Numbered from the stretch's first letter, positions 28,223 to 36,569 are shown. The stretch: DNA of 64,000 bases from Solirubrobacter soli DSM 22325 (GCF_000423665.1 NZ_AUIK01000023.1:175037-239036), one strand, 5' to 3'. A program made the numbers and translations. Notes: generated by a model from the sequence alone, not told the origin.

Positions 28223-29656
28223 ATGGCCGGCATCTCGCTGACCGGTATGGCGTCCGGTCTGGACACCGATTCGATCATCTCCCAGCTCATGGCGCTGGAG
28301 CAGAACAAGGTCGTCGCCGTCCAGATGCGCCAGGTCAAGGTCCAGGCTCATAAGGACGACCTGTCGTCGATCAAGTCCAAGCTGGACGCGTTCAAGTCGG
28401 CTGCCGCCGCGCTGAGCGACGCCGCCACCTGGAAGGCGACGCAGACGTCGTCGTCCTCGGACACGACCAAGCTCGACGTCGCGCTGCTCTCCGGCGCCGG
28501 CATCGGCGGTCACTCGGTCAAGATCGACAAGCTCGCGTCGTCGGCCCAGCACGGGTTCACGTACACGGCGAGCGCGACCGCGGGGACCTTCGACCTCGCT
28601 TACGCGCCCACCGCGGCGAACCCGACGCCGACGAAGTCCACGATCACCGTCGCCGCCAACGCGACCGCGACCGACGTCGCCACGGCGATCAACGCCAAAG
28701 AGGACTCGCCCGCGTACGCGGCGGTCATCAAGGATGCCAACGGCAACGAGCGCATCGTCCTCTCCGCCCGCAAGACCGGCGAGGACTCCAACTTCACGCT
28801 GGACTCCACGAACATGGGCGCCGGCAGCTCGCTGGTCGAGGACAACACCTACGCCCGGACCGGCACGACGCTGAACGCGTCCTACTGGCTCGATGACGAG
28901 GTCACCGCCCGCACGTCGCAGTCCAACATCGTCGAGAACGCGATCCCGGGCGTCCGCCTGACGCTGAAGGGCATCACCTCGAGCCCGCTGTCGGTGACCA
29001 CGACCGCCGCCGCGATCGACACCGCCGGCGTGCAGAAGAAGGTCCAGGCGCTGGTCGACGCGTACAACGCCGTCGTCTCGACCACCCGCTCGCAGCTGAC
29101 CGAGAAGAACGACCCGAAGGCGACGACCACGAGCGGTCTCTCGGCCGGCACGCTGTTCGGCGACTCGGGCCTGACCTCGATGCTCGGCTCGCTCAAGAGC
29201 CAGATGACCCAGGTCGTGACCGGCCTCGGGCTCACGGGCCTCGGCGACCTCGGCATCACCGTCCCGAAGCCGTCCGGCGGAACGTCCACGCAGGACGCGA
29301 AGGACGGCAAGATGACCTTCGACACGTCGAAGTTCACGGACACGCTCAATGCCGACTGGACCAAGGTCCGCGACCTGTTCTCCGGCAAGGGCGCGACCAA
29401 GGGCCTTTCGACGCTGCTGTCCGACTACGTGACGTCGCAGACCGGCACGAAGGGTGTGCTCACGGGCCGCATGGCCTCTGACGACTCGACGCTGAAGGAC
29501 TTCACGGACCAGATCGCGCGGCTCAACGACCGCATGACGACGACGCAGGCCCGCCTGAAGGCGCAGTTCACCGCGATGGAGACCGCGCTCAACCAGTCCC
29601 AGACGCAGCAGGCGTGGCTCACGAGCCAGATCTCGTCCTTGCCGAAGCTCGGATGA
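28223..29656 (+). CDS. fliD: Flagellar filament cap protein FliD
   Basis: 477 residues. N-terminal coiled region with the family motif GISLTGMASGLDTDSIISQLMALE, a variable middle, and a C-terminal DQIARLNDRMTTTQARLKAQFTAMETALNQSQTQQAWL segment. It caps the filament and guides flagellin folding. A ribosome-binding site AAGGAGA precedes ATG 28223. Its chaperone genes fliS and fliT follow. Confidence 0.95.
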   Translation: MAGISLTGMASGLDTDSIISQLMALEQNKVVAVQMRQVKVQAHKDDLSSIKSKLDAFKSAAAALSDAATWKATQTSSSSDTTKLDVALLSGAGIGGHSVKIDKLASSAQHGFTYTASATAGTFDLAYAPTAANPTPTKSTITVAANATATDVATAINAKEDSPAYAAVIKDANGNERIVLSARKTGEDSNFTLDSTNMGAGSSLVEDNTYARTGTTLNASYWLDDEVTARTSQSNIVENAIPGVRLTLKGITSSPLSVTTTAAAIDTAGVQKKVQALVDAYNAVVSTTRSQLTEKNDPKATTTSGLSAGTLFGDSGLTSMLGSLKSQMTQVVTGLGLTGLGDLGITVPKPSGGTSTQDAKDGKMTFDTSKFTDTLNADWTKVRDLFSGKGATKGLSTLLSDYVTSQTGTKGVLTGRMASDDSTLKDFTDQIARLNDRMTTTQARLKAQFTAMETALNQSQTQQAWLTSQISSLPKLG

Positions 29657-29733
29657 GCTTCAAGCACCCGGCTCCCCAGCCGATCAATCACCTGATCCCC
29701 CCTCCCTCCCTCCAACCGACTCAGGAGCCTTCA

Positions 29734-30117
29734 GTGGCCACCTACGCCGGCAACCAATCGGCCGCTTACAAGCAGCAGAGCATCCTCACGGCTCCTCCCG
29801 GGCGCCTCGTCGTGATGCTCTACGACGGCTGCCTCCGATTCCTCTTCCAGTCCGCCTACGCCATGCGCGAGGGCGACCGCCGGCAGTCGCAGGACCGCAT
29901 GCGCCGCGCCGAGGCGATCATCGACGAGCTCACGGTCACGCTCGACCACGAGCGCGGCGGCGAGATCGCCAGCCGCCTCCAGGGCATCTACGCGTTCTGC
30001 CGCCGTCACCTGATCGAGGCGGCCGCCGAGCAGGACCCGACCAAGATCGAGGAGGTCTCCGAGTTGCTCGGCGAGCTTCGCGAGGCTTGGGCGGAGATCG
30101 CCGGCAGTGAGTCCTGA
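29734..30117 (+). CDS. fliS: Flagellin export chaperone FliS
   Basis: 127 residues from GTG 29734, which has AGGAG 6 nt upstream and starts at the family consensus ATYAGNQSAAYKQQSILTAPPGRLVVMLYDG. The four-helix fold continues through RAEAIIDELTVTLD and ELLGELREAWAEI. It binds the flagellin C-terminus and, in Gram-positives, also FliW. The frame is open further upstream into the end of fliD, but that part lacks similarity. Confidence 0.95.
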   Translation: MATYAGNQSAAYKQQSILTAPPGRLVVMLYDGCLRFLFQSAYAMREGDRRQSQDRMRRAEAIIDELTVTLDHERGGEIASRLQGIYAFCRRHLIEAAAEQDPTKIEEVSELLGELREAWAEIAGSES

Positions 30118-30433
30118 GAGCCCCTGGGCCGAGCTGGTCGCACTCGCCGAACACGAGCTCGAGCTGATTCGCGACGGCCGCTGGGAGGAAGTCCCGGCGG
30201 CCTCGGCGGAGCGGCTGAGCACCGCGCAGGGCCTGGGCGATCCGCCGGCCGAGGCGCGAGTGCACCTCGAGCGGCTGGTCGAGCTCCAGCACGCGATCCA
30301 CGCCGGCCTCTCCACCGGCCGGGCGTTCACCCTTCAGAAGCTCGGGAACATGCACCGCGGCCAGGCCGCGTTACGCGGATACAGCGGGGGTGCCCCCCGC
30401 CCCGCAGCCACCGCCTTCAACGGCCGCGCATAA
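30107..30433 (+). CDS. FliT-like flagellar chaperone
   Basis: 108 residues, helical; starts at GTG 30107 inside the end of fliS (11-nt overlap). Pattern WAELVALAEHELELIRDGRWEEV followed by a second helix pair fits small FliT-type chaperones placed directly after fliS. FliT chaperones FliD. Sequence similarity is low, so the name rests on size and position. The stop codon sits in the loop of a GC-rich hairpin. Confidence 0.65.
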   Translation: MSPESPWAELVALAEHELELIRDGRWEEVPAASAERLSTAQGLGDPPAEARVHLERLVELQHAIHAGLSTGRAFTLQKLGNMHRGQAALRGYSGGAPRPAATAFNGRA

Positions 30434-30444
30434 GCGCGGCCGTT
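30419..30444 (+). terminator. Stem-loop spanning the fliT-like stop codon
   Basis: AACGGCCGCGC (30419-30429), loop ATAA that contains most of the stop codon, and GCGCGGCCGTT (30434-30444): an 11-bp perfect stem. The downstream sequence (GGTCGTTAAT) is only weakly T-rich, so termination may be partial. Confidence 0.55.
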
Positions 30445-30474
30445 GGTCGTTAATGGCCCTGTAGCGCCAAAAAG

Positions 30475-30492
30475 TTAGGGTCCGGACCCTAA
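30475..30492. promoter_or_regulatory. Perfect 18-bp palindrome overlapping the flgB promoter -35
   Basis: TTAGGGTCCGGACCCTAA, fully self-complementary. Its last three bases are the first three of the -35 box TAAA (30490-30493). A protein bound here would block or contact sigma factor, so an operator for a flagellar master regulator is plausible. No second full copy was found elsewhere in the window. Confidence 0.6.
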
Positions 30493-30517
30493 AGTCCGCA
30501 ACGGGGAGGGCCGATAG
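30490..30517 (+). promoter_or_regulatory. FliA-type promoter for the flgB-fliI operon
   Basis: TAAA (30490-30493), 16-nt spacer, GCCGATAG (30510-30517): the closest match to the consensus TAAA-N15-GCCGATAA among the early genes. A start 7 nt after the -10, the spacing seen at fliI, fliJ and flbD, would put +1 at 30525. Confidence 0.75.
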
Positions 30518-30524
30518 GGAGAGT

Positions 30525-30586
30525 GCGCCCCAAGGACGGGACGCAGTGAGGCTCAAGGACGGGCCGCCCCCTCTTCCCTCCAGGAG
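30525..30586 (+). promoter_or_regulatory. flgB leader with two GGA-loop hairpins (candidate CsrA sites)
   Basis: Starting at the predicted +1, hairpin 1 pairs GCG-C-CCC (30525-30531) with GGG-A-CGC (30538-30544) around loop AAGGAC. Hairpin 2 pairs GGCTC (30550-30554) with GGGCC (30561-30565, one G-U) around the same loop AAGGAC. The ten bases CAAGGACGGG occur twice (30531-30540 and 30554-30563). A third GGA is in the ribosome-binding site AGGAG (30582-30586), 12 nt before GTG 30599. Multiple GGA loops plus one at the Shine-Dalgarno site is the classic CsrA target layout. Confidence 0.6.
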
Positions 30587-30598
30587 CCATCCGTCCCC

Positions 30599-30961
30599 GT
30601 GCTGATCGATACCACCCAGCTGGCGCTCGAGCGCAGCATCTCCGGCGCCACCCAGCGCCAGGAGGCGCTTGCGGCGAACATCGCCAACGCGAGCACGCCC
30701 GGCTACAAGCGCGTCGACGTGGACTTCCACAGTGCGCTCGCCGCCGCGCTCGGCTCCTCGAACGCCAAGGGCGCCGTCGAGGGAACCACCTTCACCACGC
30801 AGGCCGACGCGACCGTCGGCGCCACGCAGGCCGACGGGAACTCGATCGACGTCGAGAACGAGTCGGCCAAGATGGCCGCCAACGCGCTCGAGCAGCAGGC
30901 CGCCGTGTCCGTCGCCAAGACCCGCAACGCGATCCTGCGTTCGGCCATGGGTGTCGCCTGA
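30599..30961 (+). CDS. flgB: Flagellar proximal rod protein FlgB
   Basis: 120 residues; ALERSISGATQRQEALAANIANASTPGYKRVDVDF is the rod-protein signature, and the C-terminal helix (MAANALEQQAAVSVAKTRNAI) completes the rod fold. First gene of the basal-body operon. Start GTG 30599. The stop overlaps flgC by 1 nt (TGATG). Confidence 0.94.
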   Translation: MLIDTTQLALERSISGATQRQEALAANIANASTPGYKRVDVDFHSALAAALGSSNAKGAVEGTTFTTQADATVGATQADGNSIDVENESAKMAANALEQQAAVSVAKTRNAILRSAMGVA

Positions 30962-31410
30962 TGAGCATGTTCGGCGGCATGGAGATCTCCGCGAGCGCGC
31001 TCACCGCGCAGCGCCTGCGGATGAACGTCACGGCCGAGAACCTCGCCAACGCCGAGACGACCAAGACCCCGGACGGTACGCCGTACCGCCGCAAGGAGGT
31101 CGTGTTGGAGTCGGTCCCCGGCAATGGCGGCTTCGGTGCCCAGCTGAGCAAGGCGATGGGCGGCGGCTCGGGCGTGGCGCCCGGCGGCGTCCAGGCCAAG
31201 GCCATCACCGAGGACCCGACCCAGGGCAAGCTCGTCTATGACCCTTCGCACCCTGACGCGGACGCGCAGGGCTACGTGCGCATGCCGAACGTCGACACGG
31301 TCACCGAGATGGTGGACCTGATCGACGCGCAGCGCGCCTATGAGGCGAACGTGACCGCCATGTCCGCCTCCAAGCAGATGTTCGCCAAGACCCTGGAGAT
31401 CCTCCGATGA
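30961..31410 (+). CDS. flgC: Flagellar proximal rod protein FlgC
   Basis: 149 residues; GGMEISASALTAQRLRMNVTAENLANAETTKTPDGTPYRRKEV at the N-terminus, and the C-terminal GYVRMPNVDTVTEMVDLIDAQRAYEANVTAMSASKQMF typical of FlgC. It builds the rod with FlgB and FliE. Overlaps fliE by 4 nt (ATGA). Confidence 0.95.
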   Translation: MSMFGGMEISASALTAQRLRMNVTAENLANAETTKTPDGTPYRRKEVVLESVPGNGGFGAQLSKAMGGGSGVAPGGVQAKAITEDPTQGKLVYDPSHPDADAQGYVRMPNVDTVTEMVDLIDAQRAYEANVTAMSASKQMFAKTLEILR

Positions 31411-31718
31411 CCATCGATCCCTCCCTCGCCGTCTCGGGCGCCGAATGGCAGATCCAGCCGGTCGAGGGCGTCGAGGCCACCGGCGACGCCGGCTCCGGCT
31501 CGAGCTTCGGCTCGCTGCTCTCCGACTCGATCTCGGCGCTGGCCAAGACCCAGAACGACGCCGCCGCGCAGGCGCAGGCGCTCGCCACCGGGCAGGCCGA
31601 CGACCCGACCGCGGTCGTGATGTCCGTCGAGCGCGCCCAGCTCTCGATGCAGCTCGCGGGCCAGATCCGCAACAAGGCCGTCGAAGCCGCCCAGGAAATC
31701 TTCCGAACCCAGGTCTGA
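31407..31718 (+). CDS. fliE: Rod/MS-ring adaptor FliE
   Basis: 103 residues; the C-terminal half (SFGSLLSDSISALAKTQNDAA, then VVMSVERAQLSMQLAGQIRNKAVEAAQEIFRTQV) is the conserved FliE helix pair. It connects the MS-ring protein FliF to the rod and opens the export path. Ends 11 nt before fliF. Confidence 0.94.
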   Translation: MTIDPSLAVSGAEWQIQPVEGVEATGDAGSGSSFGSLLSDSISALAKTQNDAAAQAQALATGQADDPTAVVMSVERAQLSMQLAGQIRNKAVEAAQEIFRTQV

Positions 31719-31729
31719 CCTGATCCCCT

Positions 31730-33277
31730 ATGCCGCCGTTCCTCCAAAACCTCCTCGCCCTCCCGACGCGGACCAAAGCCGTTCTCGGCGTGTCGGCGGT
31801 CGCGATCCTCGCGATCGCGTTCGTCATGCTCAAGATCGCCACGGCGCCGTCGTACGCGCTGATCGCCAGCGGGCTCGACCCCGCCGAGACCGGCAAGATC
31901 ACCGTCGCGCTCGACGAGCAGGGCATCGCCTACGAGTTGCGCAACAACGGCACGGCGCTCGCCGTGCAGAAGTCCTCCACGGCGCAGGCGCGCATCGCGC
32001 TCGCCGGCCAGGGCGTCCAGACGTCGGGCGGCGGCAGCCAGCCGGGCTACGAGCTGCTCGACCAGTCCAAGCTGGGCGCGTCCCAGTTCCAGCAGCAGGT
32101 CACCTACCAGCGCGCGCTGGAGGGTGAGGTCGCCAAGGCGATCTCGGGCATCGACGGCGTCTCGAACCCGAACGTCCAGATCGTGATGCCGCAGGACGAC
32201 CTGTTCGCCGACGAGGCGACGCCGGCCACGGCCGCGATCCAGCTCGGCAACCCCTCCGACACGCTCGCGCCGGGTGCCGTTCGCGGCATGGCGCAGCTGG
32301 CCTCCTCATCCGTGAAGGGCCTCAAGGCCGACAACGTCACGATCACCGACTCCAGCGGCGCGGTCCTGTGGCCGAGCGACGAGGCCGGCGGCGCCGGCAC
32401 GGGCAGCTCGAGCAAGGCGAGCGCCGAGGCGCGCTGGGCGCGTCAGAAGGAGACCGCGATCAACGCGATGCTCGCGTCGACGCTCGGCCCGGGCAAGGCC
32501 CAGGTCAAGATCAACGCCGACCTGAACATGGACGAGACCACCAAGGACGAGTTGGCCTACGGCCAGAAGGGCACGCCCCTCACGGTCACGCAGGACAACG
32601 AGGACCTCAAGGGTGCGGGCGCCGCCAACGCGGGCGGCACGGCCGGCACCGGCTCCAACGTCCCGACCTACTCGGGGACGAACACCTCGGGCGGTAACGG
32701 CAACAGCTCTTACAAGTCCCGCAAGGGCACGACCACCTACGGCGTCGACAAGACGGTGACCAAGACCAAGACCGCGGCCGGCGCCGTCAACAAGATGGAC
32801 ATCGCCCTGCTGGTCGACAAGTCGGTCCCGGCGCCGGTCTTCCAGTCGCTGCAGAAGACCGTCCAGGCCGCCGCGGGGTACAGCACCTCGCGCGGCGACA
32901 CGATGTCGGCGGCCCAGATGGCCTTCGCCAAGCCGGCCACGCCCAAGGCGGGCCCGGTGCCCACCACGATGCTCGGGCCGCTGAAGTGGGTCGGTCTCGG
33001 CATCGCGAGCCTCCTGTTCCTCTTCTTCATGACCCGCGGCCTCAAGAAGCGCGAGAGCGAGAACCTCGGCACGCCGGCCTGGCTGACGACGATCGAGGAG
33101 CCGATGTCGCTCGCGCAGCTGGAGGCGCACACGCAGGGCAACTACCTCGACACCGCCGCCTCGTCCATGCTGCCGCCGCGCGTCCCGGACACGAGCCTGC
33201 ATCAGCTCGACCAGCTGATGGAGCGCGAGCCCGAGCGCGTGGCCGCGCAGGTCAAGGCCTGGATGGCGGAGGACTAG
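31730..33277 (+). CDS. fliF: Flagellar MS-ring protein FliF
   Basis: 515 residues. Transmembrane helix at about 18-37 and a second near 420-440 flank the outer ring-building domains: YALIASGLDPAETGKI, then GYELLDQSKLGASQFQQQVTYQRALEGEVAKAI. A Gly/Ser/Thr/Asn-rich low-complexity loop sits at about 300-330. The C-terminal cytoplasmic tail (LDQLMEREPERVAAQVKAWM) is the FliG-binding site. It forms the ring in the membrane on which the rotor and export gate are built. Confidence 0.96.
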   Translation: MPPFLQNLLALPTRTKAVLGVSAVAILAIAFVMLKIATAPSYALIASGLDPAETGKITVALDEQGIAYELRNNGTALAVQKSSTAQARIALAGQGVQTSGGGSQPGYELLDQSKLGASQFQQQVTYQRALEGEVAKAISGIDGVSNPNVQIVMPQDDLFADEATPATAAIQLGNPSDTLAPGAVRGMAQLASSSVKGLKADNVTITDSSGAVLWPSDEAGGAGTGSSSKASAEARWARQKETAINAMLASTLGPGKAQVKINADLNMDETTKDELAYGQKGTPLTVTQDNEDLKGAGAANAGGTAGTGSNVPTYSGTNTSGGNGNSSYKSRKGTTTYGVDKTVTKTKTAAGAVNKMDIALLVDKSVPAPVFQSLQKTVQAAAGYSTSRGDTMSAAQMAFAKPATPKAGPVPTTMLGPLKWVGLGIASLLFLFFMTRGLKKRESENLGTPAWLTTIEEPMSLAQLEAHTQGNYLDTAASSMLPPRVPDTSLHQLDQLMEREPERVAAQVKAWMAED

Positions 33278-33281
33278 TCAC

Positions 33282-34325
33282 ATGGCCGCACTGGCAACCA
33301 CTGACAACGCCGCCCCGAAGAAGACCAATCTGAAGGGCATCCAGAAGGCCGCCGCCCTGCTCGTCGCCATCGGCGAGCAGCGCGCGAGCGAGATCTTCAA
33401 GTACATGGGCGAGTCCGAGGTCGAGGCGCTCTCGCTCGAGCTCGCCAAGGCCCAGAAGATCCCGACCGAGGTCTGCCGCGACGTCATCACCGAGGCCGTC
33501 GAGTCCGTGCTCGCCGAGGACTACCTCGCCGAGGGCGGCGTCGACTTCGCCCGCTCGGTGCTGATGCGCTCGCTCGGCGAGGACCGGGCGGACGAGATCA
33601 TCGGCCGCCTCGCCGCCACGATCGAGCGGCGCCCGTTCGAGTTCCTGCGCCGCACGCCGGCCGAGCAGATCGTCGTCTTCCTGCGCAACGAGTCGCCGCA
33701 GACCGTCGCGCTCGTCGTCTCGAACCTGCACACGACGCTCGCCGCGCAGGTGCTGTCCGACATCGAGCCGGAGATCCAGGCCGACGTGGCCCTGCGGATC
33801 GCGATGATGGGCGAGACCCGCCCGGAGGTCGTGGCCCAGGTCGAGAACGTCATGCGGTCGCGGCTGTCCGCGGTCGGCTCGCAGGAGTACGCGAGCGCCG
33901 GCGGCATCAAGTCGCTCGCCGACATCCTCAACTCCTCCGACCGCACGACCGAGCGCAACGTGCTCGACGAGCTGGCCAAGGCCGACTCCGAGCTGGCCGA
34001 GGAGATCCGCCTCCTGCTGTTCACCTTCGAGGACGTCGTCAAGCTCGACGACCGCTCGATCCAGATGGTGCTCAAGGAGGTCGACCAGAAGGACCTCGCG
34101 ATCGCCCTTCGCGGTGTCAACGAGGACGTCCGGTCCAAGATCTTCGGCAACATGTCCGAGCGCGGGGCCGAGCTGCTGCGCGAGGAGATCGACTTCCAGC
34201 CGCCGCAGCGCAAGCGCGTGGTCGAAGAGGCGCAGGGCCGCATCGTCGGCGTCGTGCGCCGCCTCGAGGAGGCCGGCGCGATCGTCATCTCCCGCGGTGC
34301 GGGTGGAGAGGACGCGCTGGTCTAG
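33282..34325 (+). CDS. fliG: Flagellar motor switch protein FliG
   Basis: 347 residues of three helical domains; KGIQKAAALLVAIGEQRASEIFKYMGESEVEAL at the N-terminus binds FliF. The C-terminal torque domain has the charged ridge RGVNEDVRSKIFGNMSERGAELLREEI facing MotA. Starts 4 nt after fliF. It needs FliM/FliN to form the C-ring; only fliN is found in the window. Confidence 0.96.
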   Translation: MAALATTDNAAPKKTNLKGIQKAAALLVAIGEQRASEIFKYMGESEVEALSLELAKAQKIPTEVCRDVITEAVESVLAEDYLAEGGVDFARSVLMRSLGEDRADEIIGRLAATIERRPFEFLRRTPAEQIVVFLRNESPQTVALVVSNLHTTLAAQVLSDIEPEIQADVALRIAMMGETRPEVVAQVENVMRSRLSAVGSQEYASAGGIKSLADILNSSDRTTERNVLDELAKADSELAEEIRLLLFTFEDVVKLDDRSIQMVLKEVDQKDLAIALRGVNEDVRSKIFGNMSERGAELLREEIDFQPPQRKRVVEEAQGRIVGVVRRLEEAGAIVISRGAGGEDALV

Positions 34326-34940
34326 ATGAGCGTGATCGCCGACTTCGACTTCCAGACGCTCGAGCCGCTGCCCGAGCCGCGGACGCCGGTCTCGGACGCC
34401 GAGGCCGTCATGGACGTCCTCGCCGAGGCGCGTGCCGAGGCCGAGCAGATTCGCGAGAACGCCCGGGCGGAGGGCTACGCCGCCGGCCGGGCGGACGCGA
34501 TCGCCTCGCTGGAGCCGGCCCTGGCCGCTCTGACGCAGGCGATCGGCGACGTCCAGGCCGGTCAGGCCGAGATGGCCGTCGAGCTCGAGCGCCGCGCGGT
34601 CGAGCTCGGCATGGGGCTCGCCCGCAAGGTCGTCGCCGGCGCGTTGTCGGTTCAGCCGGAGCTGGTCGTCGAGGCCGTCACCGGCGTGCTGCGCGGCATC
34701 GTCGAGCGCGAGCGCGTCACCGTGCTGGTGAACCCCGCAGACCTCGAGATCGTCCGCGAGGCGATGGAGGGGCTGCGCACGTCGCTGGGCGGGCTCGATC
34801 ACTGCGTGGTCGAGGCCGAGCGCCGGGTCGGCCGCGGCGGGTGCCTGGTGCACACGCCGGTGGGCGAGATCGACGCGACGGTCGAGACCAAGCTCGAGCG
34901 GGCGGGCGAAGTGGTCGCCGCCGCGCTCGGGCGCTCATGA
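34326..34940 (+). CDS. fliH: Flagellar export ATPase regulator FliH
   Basis: 204 residues: a variable N-terminus, Glu/Ala-rich helix (VLAEARAEAEQIRENARAEGYAAGRADA) with the GxxxG-like spacing of FliH, and a C-terminal domain with VTVLVNPADLEIVREAMEGL and RGGCLVHTPVGEIDATVETKLER. It links the ATPase FliI to the C-ring. ATG directly follows fliG. Confidence 0.93.
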   Translation: MSVIADFDFQTLEPLPEPRTPVSDAEAVMDVLAEARAEAEQIRENARAEGYAAGRADAIASLEPALAALTQAIGDVQAGQAEMAVELERRAVELGMGLARKVVAGALSVQPELVVEAVTGVLRGIVERERVTVLVNPADLEIVREAMEGLRTSLGGLDHCVVEAERRVGRGGCLVHTPVGEIDATVETKLERAGEVVAAALGRS

Positions 34941-34961
34941 TCCTCGTCCCGCTGCCGATAA
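34935..34961 (+). promoter_or_regulatory. FliA-type promoter for fliI
   Basis: TCAT (34935-34938), 15-nt spacer, perfect GCCGATAA (34954-34961), in the 28-nt gap after fliH. The -10 ends 7 nt before GTG 34969, exactly the distance found at fliJ and flbD. The -35 is poor. Confidence 0.5.
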
Positions 34962-34968
34962 GACCTCT

Positions 34969-36432
34969 GTGTTCTCGGTGATGGATGCGGCGCTCGACGC
35001 GGTCGGCGCCTCTTCGGATGACTTGCTCGATGAGGCCACCCTGGCGATCCGCGAGGCGGATCTCAGCCGGCGGACCGGCCGCGTCGTCGACCTGATCGGC
35101 CTGATCGTCGAAGCGACCGGCCTCGAGGCCGAGGTCGGCGAGGTGTGCACGATCCAGACCAGCCGCGGACGCCCGACGGTGCCGGCCGAGGTCGTCGGCT
35201 TCCGCGCCGGCCGCACGCTGCTGATGGCGCTGGGCGACGCCGCGGGCATCGGCCCGGGCGCGCGTGTCACGGCGTCCGGCCAGCCGCTCGCGGTGAATGT
35301 GAGCGATGCGCTCTTGGGGCGCGCGCTGGATGGACTCGGTCGTCCGCTGGACGGCAAGGGCCCGATCCCGGTGTCGATGTGGAGGCCCGCCGAGGCCTCG
35401 CCGCCCGATCCCCTGTCGCGCCCGCGCATCGAGGATCGTGTGTCTTTGGGCGTCCGCGCGCTGGACGCGATGGTGCCGTGCGGGCGCGGGCAGCGCCTCG
35501 GCATCTTCGCCGGCTCCGGCGTCGGCAAGTCGTCCTTGTTGGGCATGATCGCCCGGTCGACCTCGGAAGAGATCAACGTCATCTGTCTGGTCGGCGAGCG
35601 TGGTCGAGAGGTGCTGGAGTTCATGCAGCGCGACCTCGGTCCCGAAGGGTTGGCGCGGTCCGTGGTCGTCTGCGCCACGTCCGACCAGCCCGCGCTGGTG
35701 CGCCTGAAGGCCGCGTTCACCGCGACCGCGATCGCGGAGTACTTCCGCGACCAGGGCCGCAACGTGATGCTGATGATGGACTCGGTCACCCGCTTCGCGA
35801 TGGCCCAGCGCGAGGTCGGCCTCGCGATCGGCGAGCCGCCCGCCACCCGCGGCTACACGCCGTCCGTCTTCGCGATGCTCCCCAAGCTGTTGGAGCGCAC
35901 GGGCACCTCGCCCGCGGGCTCGATCACCGCGCTGTACACGGTGCTCGTCGACGGCGACGACATGAACGAGCCGATCGCCGACGCCGTCCGAGGCATCCTC
36001 GACGGCCACATCGTCCTGTCGCGCCATCTCGCCCACGCGGGCCACTACCCCGCGGTGGACGTGCTGTCGTCCGTCTCGCGCCTCGTCGGCGAGATCGTGT
36101 CCGAGGACGTCCGCCTGGCCGGCAACGAGGTCCGCAAGCTCATGGCCACCTACAAGGAGAAGGCCGACCTCATCTCGATCGGCGCCTACCAGGCCGGCTC
36201 GGACCCCGCGATCGACGCCGCCATCGCGGCCCGCGGCCCGATCGACGCGTTCCTGAAGCAGGGCGTCACCGAACCGTCCTCCGCGGGCGACGCCGATGCG
36301 ACCCTGGGCCAGCTGGCGATGCTGGGTGGCGCGTTCGACGGCCCCGTGTTGGACGGCGAGCTGCAGATGACGCCGGAAGAGGCGAACATGCCGCTCCACA
36401 ACGCCATCCCGCCGCTGCACATCCCGTCATAG
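34969..36432 (+). CDS. fliI: Flagellar type III export ATPase FliI
   Basis: 487 residues of the F1-beta-like ATPase family. Walker A GSGVGKSS at about 182-189, Walker B-type VMLMMDSVTRFA, and the family motif ATRGYTPSVFAMLPKLLERTG. It drives unfolding and delivery of rod, hook and filament subunits. GTG 34969 has no ribosome-binding site and lies at the predicted +1 of its own promoter; ATG 34981 is the alternative. Its usual partner fliJ is not next but 11 kb downstream, beyond an interruption. Confidence 0.95.
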   Translation: MFSVMDAALDAVGASSDDLLDEATLAIREADLSRRTGRVVDLIGLIVEATGLEAEVGEVCTIQTSRGRPTVPAEVVGFRAGRTLLMALGDAAGIGPGARVTASGQPLAVNVSDALLGRALDGLGRPLDGKGPIPVSMWRPAEASPPDPLSRPRIEDRVSLGVRALDAMVPCGRGQRLGIFAGSGVGKSSLLGMIARSTSEEINVICLVGERGREVLEFMQRDLGPEGLARSVVVCATSDQPALVRLKAAFTATAIAEYFRDQGRNVMLMMDSVTRFAMAQREVGLAIGEPPATRGYTPSVFAMLPKLLERTGTSPAGSITALYTVLVDGDDMNEPIADAVRGILDGHIVLSRHLAHAGHYPAVDVLSSVSRLVGEIVSEDVRLAGNEVRKLMATYKEKADLISIGAYQAGSDPAIDAAIAARGPIDAFLKQGVTEPSSAGDADATLGQLAMLGGAFDGPVLDGELQMTPEEANMPLHNAIPPLHIPS

Positions 36433-36456
36433 CGGCGCCGTTCGTAGGGGTGTTCG

Positions 36457-36486
36457 ACGTTCCGCCCCCGTACAGGGGCGAAACGT
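36457..36486. terminator. Inverted repeat after fliI, possible operon end
   Basis: ACGTTCCGCCCC (36457-36468) against GGGGCGAAACGT (36475-36486): 12-bp arms with one mismatch and a 6-nt loop, 24 nt after the fliI stop. There is no T-run, so it may be a Rho-assisted or bidirectional end, or a protein site. Confidence 0.4.
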
Positions 36487-36515
36487 AGGCCACCCCCCGG
36501 AGTGCAGATGGACGT

Positions 36516-36543
36516 TCCCGGCCGCGAGAGCGGGAGCCGATAG
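36516..36543 (+). promoter_or_regulatory. Stranded FliA-type box facing the insertion element
   Basis: GCCGATAG at 36536-36543 with TCCC 16 nt upstream (36516-36519). The -10 is as good as those at flgB and fliJ, but no flagellar gene follows; 27 nt later comes the IS target site. It may be the remnant of a promoter that once drove fliJ or another gene before the interruption. Confidence 0.35.
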
Positions 36544-36569
36544 ACGCGCAGGAGAAGGCTCGAGGACCC

